Below, in pieces: positions 1 to 13,457 of a stretch of 64,000 bases of DNA (positions within the stretch are counted from its first letter, which is position 1; each line of letters starts with the position of its first letter). Origin of the DNA: Oscheius sp. JU75 (Eukaryota > Nematoda > Chromadorea > Rhabditida > Rhabditidae). The notes beneath the pieces were generated by a model that was not told where the DNA came from, searched no databases, and saw nothing but the letters and a program-made list of their open reading frames with translations. The DNA lies in NCBI GenBank assembly GCA_037178855.1, contig JASJZC010000007.1, positions 7,006,001-7,070,000 of the forward strand, written 5' to 3'. The translations under genes and the position numbers were made by a program.

Positions 1-401
1 GTTATCGATTTTGATTTCTCCCCACTCGAAGACACTGCATCATTCTCAAGTGTTTTTTAACTAAAGAAATCCTTTTGCTTGCTTCTATAAAGTTTCCAGG
101 ATCAATATGCGTCTCACTGATCTTTTCCAAGCTTCTTCTATTGAGCAAAAGCTCTTGTTATTCGTTCTCAGAATACGAACCATTTCATCCAAGCGACCGA
201 ATAAGTACGTGGTTTTCCGCTGTCCAGTTTCGAAACAGCTGGTGTCGGCGGGGGCCGGCGGGGACAAGTCATTCCCCCAATAGCCGTTCTTTTATGGGTC
301 CTCTTTTTTCTTATCTTTCTTTGCTCGTCTTCAGCTAAAGGCTTCTCCTTTAGGGTAATTCGTCCAAATGGACATCCTTTAGCAAGAAACCGAGTTCAAC
401 A
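1..401 (+). promoter_or_regulatory. Upstream/5' leader of the lysine-rich nuclear gene
   Basis: I see no convincing coding exon here. A polypyrimidine stretch followed by a TTCAG at about 326-335 resembles a 3' splice acceptor, so it could be the spliced-leader acceptor for the gene that starts at 402. Short open frames on both strands show no recognisable motif. This is inference from sequence shape only. Confidence 0.35.
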
Positions 402-3400
402 ATGTCACAGCAAAGTGAGTTCGATTTTATTTTCGATTAGAAATCAAAAACGTTAGGAGCGACAGATTTGACGTGCAACGAGACACTGCCGCTCGATGAA
501 GAGCCGAGGCTATCCGGACAGCAGGTGATTTCCTTGTATAATTTTATTCATTGGTTTTCAGCCGACTGTTCGACGTTTCCAAGTAGCCAGTACCCCGTCA
601 CAGGGGCCGTTCAGAGTGAACTATCCACCTGGTCAAGCACCACCACAGCAGAAAACTTACACCGCTTCACAGATAGCGAGAGTTAGTAATTTTCCTCTAT
701 CCTTACTAAGCTTACCATTTTCAGCCAGTGGCTTCTCGTTCGTATACGGTTGCCAATCCGGCACCGCCAAGAAATGTTATTGGAGGTAGTACAGGGATTC
801 ATAACATTAGCAGTAGCAGTAATACTTCGACTCCAATTCATCGTGGATTTGTGGCTCCAAATAATGTCACGCGCGTGATCCGGCCAGGTTAGTCGTCTCC
901 GAGTACGTCTTCAGTTAAACAAAAACTTCAGCTCCCCAGCAATCTGACCATGATCATGGTCCAGTCACCTTCACGACCCATGCGACTCATCAAGTCCCGA
1001 TCGTTCGTCATCCGCTGTAAGTATAATTCTTAAAGGCTGTTTATTTTTGTTTCAGAGATAATAGATTTGATATACATGGTACCCGTCATTCTCATACCCC
1101 GCAGCCAGTCCATCAGGCCAACCTTCCAAGTCCTTTCGTAAATTCTTTGAGGTAATAGCAAGTGTTTCTGTTTCACATTTATTTAAGGCTAACGCAGGCC
1201 CCACCTGCTCCTCCAGCAGGTTCGAAAACTGCTCAGGGTCTTCTGAACGTCGTTCAATCGATGAACCGTCACAGCACATCACCTTCTTTGGGCCAATTCA
1301 ATCAGAGTATCTTTGGAGCCCAACACTTTTCGCAGACTAACTATGGAACTGGAGCTAGCACGTCGAGAATAGTTGGAGCTTCACCGGTGTGTTCAATTCT
1401 AGCTATTCATCCTACTATAATTTTCAGATCATCCCTCATCCGAGATTCAGCGCCCAGAATAATGGCAGTGGTAACAAGGTTGTACACTCGACTCCTGGAG
1501 TTGTTAGGGTAAATATGCTTAACGTAATGGTTCCATTCAATGTTTTCAGTTCCAAACAACAACGCCGGCAGCTCCGATGAGTCACATCCAGACGCCGGCC
1601 ATTCACCGCGTTCAGACGACAACACCTCACATCATTCACGGAAACTCTGGTAAACCTTTTTATCTTTCTCTTATAGTGTGGATTTTTAGGCAGTCAGTTC
1701 GTTCATCCTGCTGCTGGTTTGATGGGAATCGCTCAAACTACTGTCAATACACCTTCTCCCCGTCCATCAATTTTAAGAAAACCCAGTACTCCTGGCTCTG
1801 CTGCTAAGAGGAAACTGGGTTTCGGGACAGAACTTCCCGGCACATCGGCTGGAACCATTTCTGGAGCTTCCGCCAGCCCTAGGTGGATATCTAGCTTTCT
1901 TCCAATATCTAGACTTTAGCATGTCCAGCGTTCGAAGCATTATTCAAAACACCAATGATGCCACAAACAGTGTTGCTAAGGCTCTGGGATCAGTTGCTGC
2001 GCCTGTCACGAATGGAACTGAGGGGGAGAGTCCCAGAAAGCGACCAAGAAAGCAGCAGTTTGACAGTTCTCAACATGAGCCTATGATGATGGCCGTTGGA
2101 ATGGAAGCCATCAAGACTCCCATTTGGGAGCTTCCTCGAGATCATCCAATGGCTCAGTAAGAAAATAAAAATACTTTTGAAATATAACAACATTAGGGAG
2201 TACTTCCGAAACATGCAAATGATTCCGCCGGAGAAGAAGAAACGTGGACGACCTCGTGCGGACGCTACTCGTTCAAGTGAGACTTAGTAAAAAAAAGCAA
2301 TCTCTGCTTCTTCCAGATGCCACCGCAGATCAGTTTATGGTTCAAACAGGAGTTCGCCGAGTTTTCGTCCCAATGGATCAACTTCCCAATCAGGCCATCT
2401 CTCACATTGCTCAGCAACAGAACCAAATGCTCAATCCTGGCATGTCAAACCCCGGTGAGACTAGCTTCTTTTGTTTTGTTTTAAGAAACACATTACAGCC
2501 GCCGCTGCAATTGCTGCTGCTTTGGAAGCTGTCGGTCTTCAGAACACCTTCAACACTCAAGCTTCCACAAGTCGCACTGTCGTCGGAAACACTCTCCATA
2601 ATCTCAATCCTAACCAAACTGTAAAGGAGGCTCTCTCGCAAATGGCTGCCGACAAGGCCAAGGTGGATCTGGAGAGGAAGACAGCGGAACAAGCAGAAGC
2701 AAAAGCCAGAGCCGATGCCATCGCTAGAGCCCACTCGGCTGCCCAAATCGAACAAGTGCGCGCTGCTGTTACTGCTTCTCATGCTACCAAGGGAGCTCCG
2801 GCCAAGGGTCGTCCAACAGCAGAAAAGAAGAAAGCAGCGGCCGCTGCCGCCGCCGCAGCCGCTGCCGCTGCCAATGATCCGAAGGTCACGACATCAAAGA
2901 AAGAGAGCAGGGAGGTGGCAACAAAGAGGGCTCCAGCAAAAAAAAAAACTGCTCCTAAGAAGGGTGCAGCCAAGGCGAAGAAGCCTGTGGAGAAAGAGGT
3001 CAAGGATGAAGTTGAAGAAGAAGTAAAAGGAAAGCTTAAAAGTCCAAAGAAAAAGAAGATTATCAAGAAGAAGAAAGTAGTCAAAGGCGCTGCTGTCAAG
3101 GTAAAACATTTCTTCGATCTGCCAAATCTATCTTTTCAGAAAGTGGTCGCGAAGAAGGCCCCGCCAAAAGAGATGACCATCGCGGAACAAGAAAACAATG
3201 CACTCTGCTATTTGACAACCTTGATGCGTGGAAATCTGAGGCAGAAAGCACTTCTAACCAAATCGGAGACGGTCACGAAAATGGGTCTACTGAAAAGATA
3301 TTTTCCTAATGCGAGTGACAACTACATTCTTCTCAAAGAACATGTTTTAGAAATACCGTCAAGTTGACGAGCCTGTTCCTTCCATACGTACCAACAGACC

Positions 3401-6400
3401 GAAACTGTTCTTTGAACGCTATAACAGTCGTTGGAATCACTTCAACAAGATTGAGAATGTAAGATAATCAGCTCTCTTTTTTACTTCTACTGTTTCAGCT
3501 GGAAAAGGCCTACGATGATAAAAAGACTGCCAGGAAGATCCAGAAACTTAATGACAACATTCGAAATAGGCTGAGGAAGCAGTGCAAGATCACGGCAAAG
3601 GTGATAGTTGTCCAAAAAACGGTTCCATTGAAATACTCAGAATGCCATCAAGCAGCTAGAGCCGAAACTCCTACATTTCTGCAAACTGAACAGGCTCAGG
3701 GCCCCGGAACTGAAAAGCCGGAAGAGGTTTGTCAAAATTCTGACAAAAGTGTACATGAATAGGATTGAAGCTTTTGTGGTAGGCTCTTACCACTTCTGTT
3801 CTAATTCTCTAATTTTTAGAAGGAGAACTATCCTCATATCCGGAGGAAGAACGAGAAGCAAAAGGAGGCTGAGGCAGAGGCAGCAGAAAAGAAACAAGAA
3901 GAGAAGGAGAAGCAGACGGATTTTGCCATGAAATGTATCCGACTGCTAAAGAAGAGAGTGAAGACTGGAAAAGTCGAGAAGAAGTTTATTGGAGAAGGAG
4001 AGTCTCGGACTCTGGTCCAAACTTTTTCGAAGAGCATGGGTGGCTGTCGCTACGAATTCACTGCCAGTGAAACACGGAAGAAAAATCCGAAGAGCAAAAA
4101 GGTGGTCAAAACCAAGAAGGCTCTCAAAGTTGCTGATAAGCAAGACAAGAAGAAGCTCAGAGAGCGTTTGGCCAAGCTGAGGGCGAAGGTTAAGCCTGCG
4201 GAAACTGCTGCATCGAATGTTGAGGTCAAGAAAGAGAAAGACGAACAAGGTATTGAAGCGAACAGTTCTCAAAGCAGCGTAGCAGCTCTGCTAACTAGGC
4301 CATCGAAGAAGGCTAAGAATGGTACCTCGACTAAGCTGGGAAACGCTGCATCTCTTCCGGTAGCTAAACCTTCAAATACGTCAGCAATGAACAGTCTGGT
4401 CTCTGCTTTGAACGCCGCCAGATTTCCATCTTCCTCACCTGCACCTGGTCCATCTACATTTGCGCCTGCCGGACCATCAACTGCTTCCGATTTACCGCGA
4501 CCGTCCACATCAAAAACTCTTTCGAGTGCATCAGATGATTTCTGTCCAAAGGTGCTCGTCTCCATTGCCAAGGCCAGCTCGAAGAAGCCGATACATAGGA
4601 GGATCATCAAAGTGGCCAGCGAGGATGAAGTTGTGGCTCGTCTTCTGGCCGATGCTCGCTGTCGATCACTCTCTCCGGCGGTGAAATACGTGGTCGCTAC
4701 TCCAGAGGAACTGAAGAAAGATGCTGAAGATAAGAAGAGGAGACTGAGAAAAGTGGATGACAACACAAGGAAAAGTGTACTTTCAAAGCTTCAAGAGACC
4801 GCTGACAACGGTATTTTGATCGGTCTTCAAGATTCTCTCAAAGAAACTGCGGAGAGAGAAAGCACTAGTACGACAGCTGAAGTGAAGCCGGAAGTTAAGG
4901 ACGAACCTCCTTCAGATGAGCCGGAAGTGAAGCAGATCTTGAAACCAACACAACCTGTCACGAAACCAGTCGCTTCAAATGAGAAGCCAGTCAAGGAAAC
5001 TTTGATAAAGGCCAACAAGAGTATCTTGATTCCTGCTGCTAGTCAGCCTGCTCCTGTTCCGGCAATTGCTAAAGTTCCTACAGCGGCTTCTGGTTCTGTC
5101 CCCAAACCGAAACCTGCTCACAAATGGAAAGATATTCGACCACAAGAAGTTGCTCAGCCGGTGGTCAAAAACATCAGAGGTAACTTTTAAGCATTATATT
5201 TAAAAAAGTATGGTTTTCAGAAAGTGTCAAAGAATCCATCAGCAAGTACAATTCTACTTTGGCTAAAGCTTCTGCAACGTCCGAGAAGAAGAATTCGACC
5301 GAGTCAGTCGCCGTCCCTACTCTACCGAAAAAGGCGAAGACTGCTCTTCAACCTTGGCAGATACTTCGTTCAAAGAAGATTTTGAAGGAGATGGGAATGT
5401 GGAGAAGTAAGAAGGTAGCTGATAAGAAAGATGCCAGTCCTGCCAAACTGTCAAAACCCAAGAAGGCTCGAGCAATGCGTCGACTTTCGCTGAGGACGAT
5501 GATGGCCAAGCGACTTGCGATGAACTATCTCCGGGAACTGAGAAAAGAGAAACTGCAAGTCTCTGCTCTGCCCAAAAAGACGGAGAAGCAGAAATTGGTC
5601 AGAAAGAAGAAGAAGGAGCGCCACAACAACAAAGTCACTAAGTTCTTTGCTTTCCTGGAAAAGTCAAGAATCCTCCGAGTGGCCAGCAAAAAGAAGAAGA
5701 GCAGGAAGCTGAAGCGGATGACTCCTCTTCAGAAGAAAAAGTTTGCGGCAGCGCTTCATAAAGCCAAGCAGACCGGCAAAGCTCCCCTGAAAGTCAAAAA
5801 GGCTCTGAAAAGGAAGCTAAAAACTGTTGTCGCCGCTAATAAGACCGTTCCTGGAACTGCAGCAACCAAGACACTGAAGAAGAACGTTAAGGAAAGAAAG
5901 AAGGATAGTGTGCCGAAAAAGGACAAGATGAAAAAGATCAAGAAGGCCAAGGCAACCGGAAAGCAAAAAGTTTCCAAAGCAGTTGTGAAGAAGGATAAAA
6001 AAGCAAAGGCTTGTAACATAAATATCTTCAACAGCCCATATTTCAGAAATCTCGTGCTCTCAAAAAAGCTCGTTATCCACTGACCAGAGCTGACAGATGT
6101 GCCATCGAGGAAGTCGTTGATTCTCTAGCCTCGGCCGTATCTTTTGAGCTTGACAAGGATCAAAAAGAGGTACTTATGTAACAAAATAAAAACAACTTGC
6201 AATTTTCAGAGGGATGCCTTCGAAAACAGATCAGCTCTTCGAAATCTCAAAGGATGTCCAATCATGTCGAATGGAATGTCCGAGCTCAATCGGGTTCTTC
6301 GAGCTCAAAAAGCTCGTCAGAGAATGGAAAATTGTGAGTTCTTAACATAAAATCAATCTCAAGACATGATTAAGATTCTTTGCGTCAAGTGTTCCCAGCG

Positions 6401-9400
6401 TCACCTCCAAGGAGCGTACACAGGCCAGAAGATTTTGATTTCCGTTCCAACAACGTCTCCATTCCGACTGACTATGAGAAAAGCAAAGAGTATGTTCACG
6501 AAGCACCCCTTGAAAAATTACATTTTCAGTTGGTGGGCAGCGGTGACAGGATCGAAGAAGGAGCGATCTCGTAATTGTAAGACAAGAGCTGAAAAGCGTC
6601 ACGAGAAGATGATTCGTCTACTGAAGAAGCTGAAGGCAGAGATGAAGCAGAACGCCAAGAAACCAACAGAGAAGCCGGCTGCGGAAGATGGCAAAGACGA
6701 GAGAATTTACATTGCTCCAGCTGAAACCTCGGAGAAGAAGATCACCTTCGTTGCCTTCCAGAAACTGTTGCGCAAAATGCATCCGTCCAGAAGAGTTGCG
6801 ATTCTCAGGAAGGTCAAAAAGCGCATGTTTGATGTGAAGAGGAATCTTCGTTTGAAGCAGGCTGAGGACAAGATGGAAAGACGAAAGGCTCGCAGGTTGA
6901 AGAAGAAGAAGGAGAAGAAGGCTAAACGAAAGTTAAAGAAGCTGAAGAAGATCAAAAAAGCTAAGAAGAAGGCTGAAAAGCTGGCCGCAGCCGAAGCAAC
7001 GAAAAGTGATGCTGCAGTCAAGAAAGAGAAAGAAAGTGCAGAAGCAGGAAGTTCCCAGCAACTCGCGTGCGAAGAAGGTCTCTCTGTTCCGCCTGTCGCA
7101 ATGGAAGTTGAAGTGGAAACTACAGTTGATAGTCCGAAGAAGAGACAGAAGGGACGTGCTACGAAGAGCAAGAAGCAGTCTGTAAAGAAGACAACCAGTG
7201 TTGTTGCTCCTGTTGTCGACTACAGGCAGTTTCTTCGTCCGATTGACAGAGAATGTAAGTTCTCATTCCTTTTTGTCTTAACAAACAATTTTCAGTAACT
7301 TTTGCCGACATTTTCGCTGAAGCGGACAAAGAAGATGAGGCTGAAGCACCCAAATTCAAGGCTCTGAAGCTTTCGGCGATTAAAGTTGCTGAGAAGTCTT
7401 CCGCCAAGCCAATGGCCTCAAAGGCTTCGAAGGACGAGAAAAAGGAGAAGGAGGGTAAGGCATCGAAGAAGGTTGGCAAGAAGAAGTCAAAGAAAGCAGC
7501 GAAGAAGGAAAGCAACAAGAAGAAGGTAGTGAAAAGGATTCGTCTGAACCCTGCTCGTCGTCATCTGATTCGTCTCTATGGTCGTGGAAGCAGACTCCGT
7601 GTGACGAAACGCTATCGCAGGAAGATCCGAAAGGCAAAGAAAGCTGTGAAGCTTGCCAAGGAAATGACGTCTAAGCGCAACATAGAACGTTGCGCTATGT
7701 TGAAAGAGTCAAAGAAGTACAAGCTAGCATTGGAGAAGGCTAAATGGCTTCGCAATGGAAGAGGAAGTAAGGAGGCCAAGAAGTTCCTTCTGGAAGAGTG
7801 GAAGCTCAAGCTAAAGTCCATGAAAAAGGTTCGAAAGCTGAAGAAGAAGAGAAGAGAGGCGGAGAAGAAACTGAAGGAGAAGAGGAAGGCCCAACAAAAA
7901 GCTGCGGCAGAGCAACTGGTCAAAAAACAAGGAATGAAACCCTCTGTTGCTAAAAGACACGTCAAGAGAACCATAAGATTACCTTACAGTCATCCAACAG
8001 CTCAAGAGTAAGATTTTGCTTAAATTGCTTATATTATCAGTTTGGTTTCAGTATTGCTGTTAGGAGGTTCAGAGACTACCAGGATACCCTTTTAGAACAA
8101 CTGGACACGGACAGAAAGGTTCTGCTTATGTTTGAGCAGTACCTGAAGACCTGGGATCCTGCCTCGTACAACAAACTTCAGAAGGACATAATTCGCGATT
8201 ACGGTACTTTCATAATTAAACTGTTTAAACGGCTAGTTTCAGAGCCCGGTGACTCTCCCGATACGATTTCGAGGAAAAAGCTGGCCAGAATTCGTGTGAC
8301 TCTTCTTCGTCCACAGATCGAGCTGCCTCCTCCCAAGCGTCCTCCTCACATCGAGGCTTGCGACGTTGTCATTATCAATCCGAGCAAGGCAACAATGAAC
8401 AGCACCATTACTGTAATTGGCTATAACCAAAACTTCATGACAACCTTTTCAGAGCAGCTCTCCGTTCTGGGAAGCTCCAACATGTTCCAAGAATGACAAC
8501 AACAGAAGGATTCTCCGAAATGGGCATATGACTTCGGATCGTCCAGATGACTGGAAACCGCTGGACATGACTCCAAGAATCATTTACCCCGATGAAATGG
8601 CACAGTGGTGTACCGAAGACCAACGCGACATGGTCCTCGGCAATCTGGACGAAGTCTATGAGAAGTATTTGGCCAGTCTTGGCCCTGAGTAAGTTTGGCA
8701 TTCTTTTCATTTATAAATGGTCAATTACAGTGCTCCAATTGATGTCCCGGATGACGATTCTGCCGACTTTGAGGAGAAACCTGTTGTTCAAGGAGTGTCA
8801 AGAAGAACCTTGATATTCAAACACAAGGGCAACGAAGAAGTGACCTTCTTGGGCGAAGTCACAAAGCCGAAGTTGGAGCTCGTCGGTAGAAATAATGGCA
8901 ACGATATGAAATGATCGATTTAATTTAGATGAGACTGACAGTCCGATGAACGATCCAAAGACGAAAGCTCATTGGTCTATGAATCGTGAGCTGCTAGCTA
9001 CTTCCTACAAAGATATCTACGATACTTCCTGCCTGATGGTCCAAACAATGTAGGCCTTTTTGTTCATTCCCTTATAATGACTTGATTTGAGGCTCCACAT
9101 GAAAGCGAGCTTGTGCCCCGAAGAAAAACCAGCTGAAGTTGCTCCTCCAGCTACTCCTGAACCAGTGGTTGTTGTTGAGAAGAAGAAGCCGGCTCCAGCA
9201 CCTCGTGCCAAAAAGCAACCCAAGACAGGAAAGAAGGCCCAGAAGCAGCAGAAAGCTGCAGCTCAAGCTAAGAAGGATGCCAAGAAGGAGCCTGCTAAGC
9301 CTCGTGCAACTCCCAAGCATCCTCGTGCTCCCAGAACTCCCGTGATTACGGAATCCACATTTGAACGACAGATTCGTCGTGCTATCCAGGAAAGTCTAAA

Positions 9401-9428
9401 GTCGATGCCTTCTACTAGTCAGGGCTAG
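402..9428 (+). CDS. Very long lysine-rich nuclear protein, possibly SAP130-like (Sin3 complex)
   Basis: A multi-exon gene whose frames join cleanly through many short introns, for example 415-456, 525-561, 683-724, 888-931, a GC-AG intron at 3311-3350, and the last ones near 8690, 8885 and 9049. The start is ATG 402 (MSQQ) and the stop is at 9428. The N-terminal third is rich in Pro, Gln, Ser and Thr. It contains SPRKRPRKQQ, close to a segment I recall from SAP130 of the Sin3-HDAC complex, and an AT-hook-like KKKRGRPRAD near 2250. An Ala tract and a very Lys-rich middle (about 3.0-7.9 kb, long KKxKK helices) follow. The C-terminal part (8.05-9.4 kb) is a more ordinary globular-looking region ending in an Ala/Lys/Pro tail. 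A block near 3.4 kb (RPKLFFERYNSRWNHF) weakly resembles the SAP130 C-terminal RPxPxxLxxxYxxxW block. A chromatin or nucleolar role is likely from composition; the SAP130 identity is tentative. Confidence 0.6.
3311..3350 (+). other. Probable GC-AG intron in the lysine-rich gene
   Basis: The frame reads ...YFPN up to 3310, then meets GCGAGT and, 40 nt later, CATGTTTTAG. Removing 3311-3350 joins ...YFPN to KYRQVDEPVPS in frame, whereas the nearby GT donor at 3315 leads to an immediate stop. The size matches the neighbouring introns. GC donors are a known minor class in nematodes. Confidence 0.55.
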
Positions 9429-9806
9429 ACAGTTCTTCCCTCAGTTTGTTAAAGAGTATTTTGCCGGTGATTTTTCGGTTCCCCGGGACATAGTTTCACC
9501 GGTTCATACTACTCATATCATCATGTCACCTAGGTCTCACAAATGTGTTTATATTTCCCCTCGATCGTTTCTGTGGCATTTATTCCAGCGATCTCGAAAA
9601 CGTCATATAGTCTTGTCTAGGGAAAAGAACTATCCAAAGTCATTATTTTTTCTTGGACACTGGCTGTCCCAACCCCTCACAGTTCTCGGCCGGTTGCAAC
9701 CTCACCCGATCTCGCTACGTCATCTTGCACACTTGCAGATTTTTTAGTTAACAAGTACGAATCAAGATTTAGATTGCTGTATTTGTACTTTTATTGTGTC
9801 TCTAAA

Positions 9807-9812
9807 AATAAA
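9807..9812 (+). terminator. Polyadenylation signal AATAAA
   Basis: An exact AATAAA lies about 380 nt after the stop of the lysine-rich gene and is followed by a T-rich stretch. It is the best candidate for that gene's 3' end. Confidence 0.45.
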
Positions 9813-12800
9813 CTGTTCTTTCCATTTTTGGAGTTCTCCCAGCATCAAATGACCCCAATTATCACAGGTTCTCAAGTGGGTTTGGTGGGGCAACAAACAC
9901 CAACTTGACTGACTGAATATGCCCACGCAGCGCACTCTTCAATGACAATTATCCCATTTTTATTCGCCCACATTAGGTTTCAGCTGTACAAAGTGTCATC
10001 CATTGATTTATGTTTAGATTAGCGCTGTTGAGCTGTCGGGATATCACATTGTGAGGAGGGTGATATCTAAGTCAATATTTGACAGAAAGTGTCCTCTCCT
10101 CATTCCGTCTTTTTCCAACAAGTTCAACCACTTTGTAACTTTGTACCGACTATGTAGTTCAACACGAACGTTTGGTTTAGCACCTCTTTCTGGGACGCAT
10201 AAGTCTATTGTCCTCGCGACAAGCAAATCGTCTTTGAATGCAGTCGTCTTTAATCGTTCAGCTATTCTAGGCTACCTACCTAATTCCATTACCGGTTCAT
10301 TAGTAAAGCGTAAAACCAACAGGTCCTTTTATAGACTTTACAAAGATCATGTTGGGGTTTTTTTGAAGCCGGAAATGTGGATAACTCGAAATTTCTGGAA
10401 GCCCCATCAGAAACAAGCAAACAAACTCGACTAGCAAACAGCGAAACCTTTGTCATGTTATTTTAAAAAACTAATTATCTTTTTCACCTCGACAGTGTAT
10501 AATAGGTGCTCCTGTGCTTTACGCTTTTTCTAAACACTTTACCAGTCATTGCAATGTATAAATCATACGTACCTGATATTGTTGAAGTCACCAATAGTTC
10601 AATTACCAATCTCTTGGAACTCGAGCTTGACCTAACTGTTTAGCAACAATAGCACACTGTACACTGTTTCGCATATTTTACAACTAGCAGAAGGGGTGAT
10701 AGAGCTTTAGCTAGCCTCAGAACATATATTTCTTCTCAATTGCTGAGTGGATACGAGGGTCTCATACCGAAACTTTTACAAAACTTCAATCTAATACCTA
10801 AAATATAAAATACGTTTGCTGGTCAGTTAGCGCTCCCCGGCTTTGAGAAAGACATCTGCGTCATTGTCCTCAACTATTTCAGTCATTCCACAAACACGAA
10901 CATTCACTGGCTTTTTTGCTGCCTAAACAGAAGTCTCCTCCGCATTTGCGCATCGGTAAATACCCGCGTCACAGCTGGTCATACTAAACGTCTGCACAAT
11001 CTTGTGAAATCTAAATTCAAAGTGCGTCACAATGTGAGACAGATCTCTCTCTCTCTAATAGTCTTTCCAGTGATTCTCGGCTAATTCACTTAGTCTGGCT
11101 AATACCATCAAGATATCAAGTAGCGTAAGGCGTTCTCCTAGCATCATTAGCCAGTCTATCCCTCTTTTTACATGATTCTATCAGGCGGACATCCTGTCAG
11201 AGGAGATCTTGTATCTAGTCTCGTTTACTCTTAGCGGAACAAAGAACAGCGGTGAATCAGCCTTCTTAAGCCTGAGCTCCCCTTAGCCTTGGAAGGTCTC
11301 ATGCAAAGGATGTTTCAGAAAGGACGTCAGTGGCCCACGCGGTGACTTATCTATCCGAATGTAGTTGAACACTGGCCCCGGAGGAACAATCATCTGCATG
11401 CGTGCCTATTTGCAGCAGGTCCCAATACGCAAAAGTCTTTCTTCTGCAGCAGCCTAACTAAGGGAACACCGAAAACGGTTTGTCGCTCCCACGATACGCT
11501 ATCAAATTTCGGCTTCTCTCTCGGATCTTTGAGTGTTGCAAGTTCTGGTCGTTGATTAGCTTCTCTTGTCCACATGCGATCCCACCTATTTCACAACAAT
11601 CGCAAGTACGATGTACGAATCGGCTCTCCTTGGTTGATCACCTGTTATTCACCAACTTTTGTGATTTTTCAAATTACTTACATGAACAATGGCTGTAGTC
11701 ATGCTCACTCCTTTTTCCAGCGGCTACAAACAGACCTTAGACATAGTACTTTGCAAAAAGACGCACAATATTAATGTCTCGTTCAGGCTAACAGCTCGTT
11801 CTAATCTAATAAGTAGTCGTTTTTTCTTGTCTTCTATTCAATGTGGCTGCGTGTGGGCTGAATTTGAAAAAGCTTACTGAGTGAACGCCTTTCCCATAGC
11901 AAATCTTGGCTCCGCGTGAGGACAGGCGCTTGCCTCCAGGGCTAACAAGTGTTACTCTAAGCGCAAACTTTTGAACTTGCATCACTATTGCAACCTACGC
12001 ACAAATTTAGCATTTCTTGGTCATCATAGCGCTCATTAGCAATTTCATCGAAATTTCGGCTCACACATTTCACGGTCACATTGTTGCACATCATTCAGCT
12101 GGAAGAGGTCAAAACTACACAGCTCGTCTGCCCGGAAAAAAGTTGTCGACGTGTCATATCTTCAGTCTAGAGATTATTTGTTTTGCGCCGAGTAGAGTGT
12201 CTCCTCTTCTAATCAAACTCCTTACCATCTTGGCTTTTTGCGTAGCGATTCAACATTCTTTGTGGTTTTCCTCATGCTAAATTTTTGTCTTCTTCGTTAT
12301 CCTCGTGGCTTTGGAGGTTTCTGCTCATCCGCTATTGTTTCCTCTCTTATTCCAGCCCTCCCACTCGGCTCCTCTCCTTCCCATCGAAACATGATCCAGG
12401 CGGTCGTTATCTGGTACAGCCACTAACCTTGTCCTCTCCGCAACTCTCTAATGTCTCAAGAGTCTTTCCGTCTCCTGTCTCAGTTTCAGCTCCTCTCCTG
12501 TATCCATTGTCCTCTATTTGTTCCCCATGTCACCTGGCAGACCAGCGTGAATTTTCGCACTCTCTGTACTGGTAATCTGCTCTCCTCTCTGACCATTTTA
12601 AAGAACACATACTACGATTAGGCAATAAGACGTCTTGGCATAGACTAATACACTTCCGGTTCAAGATGCAACAAGGTTCACTAGCAGAAAATGCAATTAT
12701 GTTCATGTCGTAGCAGCGCGTAGGTCCTGCTTCGTGTTTTGGGGACCCTGTTCGAAAAAAAAAACCTTAGGTGCAGTGTCTAGCTATTATGGTCTCGCCG

Positions 12801-13457
12801 ATCATAGTATCAACTGACCCGCCGCTTCTTTACCTGCTAGCTTCTATACTTGATATCCTGGGCGCGATAATGATTTTACGAGTTACTACTGTCTATACCT
12901 CACAACGATTCACTTCTCAGACTTCTTCTCTGACATAGATTATACCTGTTATACTTTTATACAATTTGTTTCACGTCACTCTGGTATCTACTCAGACTAT
13001 TCTCTCTTCTCTACCGAGCGTATACGCGTAGCTGAGTCCAGATATGTTACTAGAATCTTGAAGCTCCAGCTTTTCGAACATTAGTCACAGAATACTCTGA
13101 ACTATTGTCTAGGTCACGAAGTGCAATTATTTCTGCAGCAGAGTTTCCGAAAACGGCCTTCTTTAGAAGTGCATGTTTTCAAAACATGGATGAGCCTTTC
13201 AAAGTGTCTCTTTGCAAGCAAATTGCAGGGTCCCTCTTTACAGTAACGTTCCCGATTTTGTATCACAGCCCTCCTGACCCTTGGATATTAAGGGTTCCAA
13301 GTTCCGTAAGAATGTTTGTTTTACTCCTAATTGAAATTGTGTCCACTCTCTATCTGTTTGCCAGTACATTTTTGAAACTAAAAGCCTCTTTTGTCACGAG
13401 CTGAGAGCAGCTCAGTCTTTTTTATTTTCCCAAACTCTGATCAACCTTTTTCAGTTA
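9813..13457. other. Long intergenic stretch, no supported gene
   Basis: No open frame here shows a domain, a transmembrane pattern or a consistent set of splice junctions. The longest frame (10051-10434, +) encodes a basic, unrecognised 127-residue product. The tract from about 12150 to 12560 is pyrimidine-rich, and there is a short CT repeat near 11045. It may hold promoter elements of the chemoreceptor at 13458 or non-coding RNA that I cannot identify. Confidence 0.5.

Noticed and set aside
2779..3099. Minus-strand frame rich in Phe and Ala opposite the lysine-rich gene
   Set aside because: It is the antisense of Lys and Ala tracts, a compositional shadow.
10051..10434. 127-residue plus-strand frame in the gene-poor stretch
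   Set aside because: No domain, signal peptide, splice partner or start context supports it.
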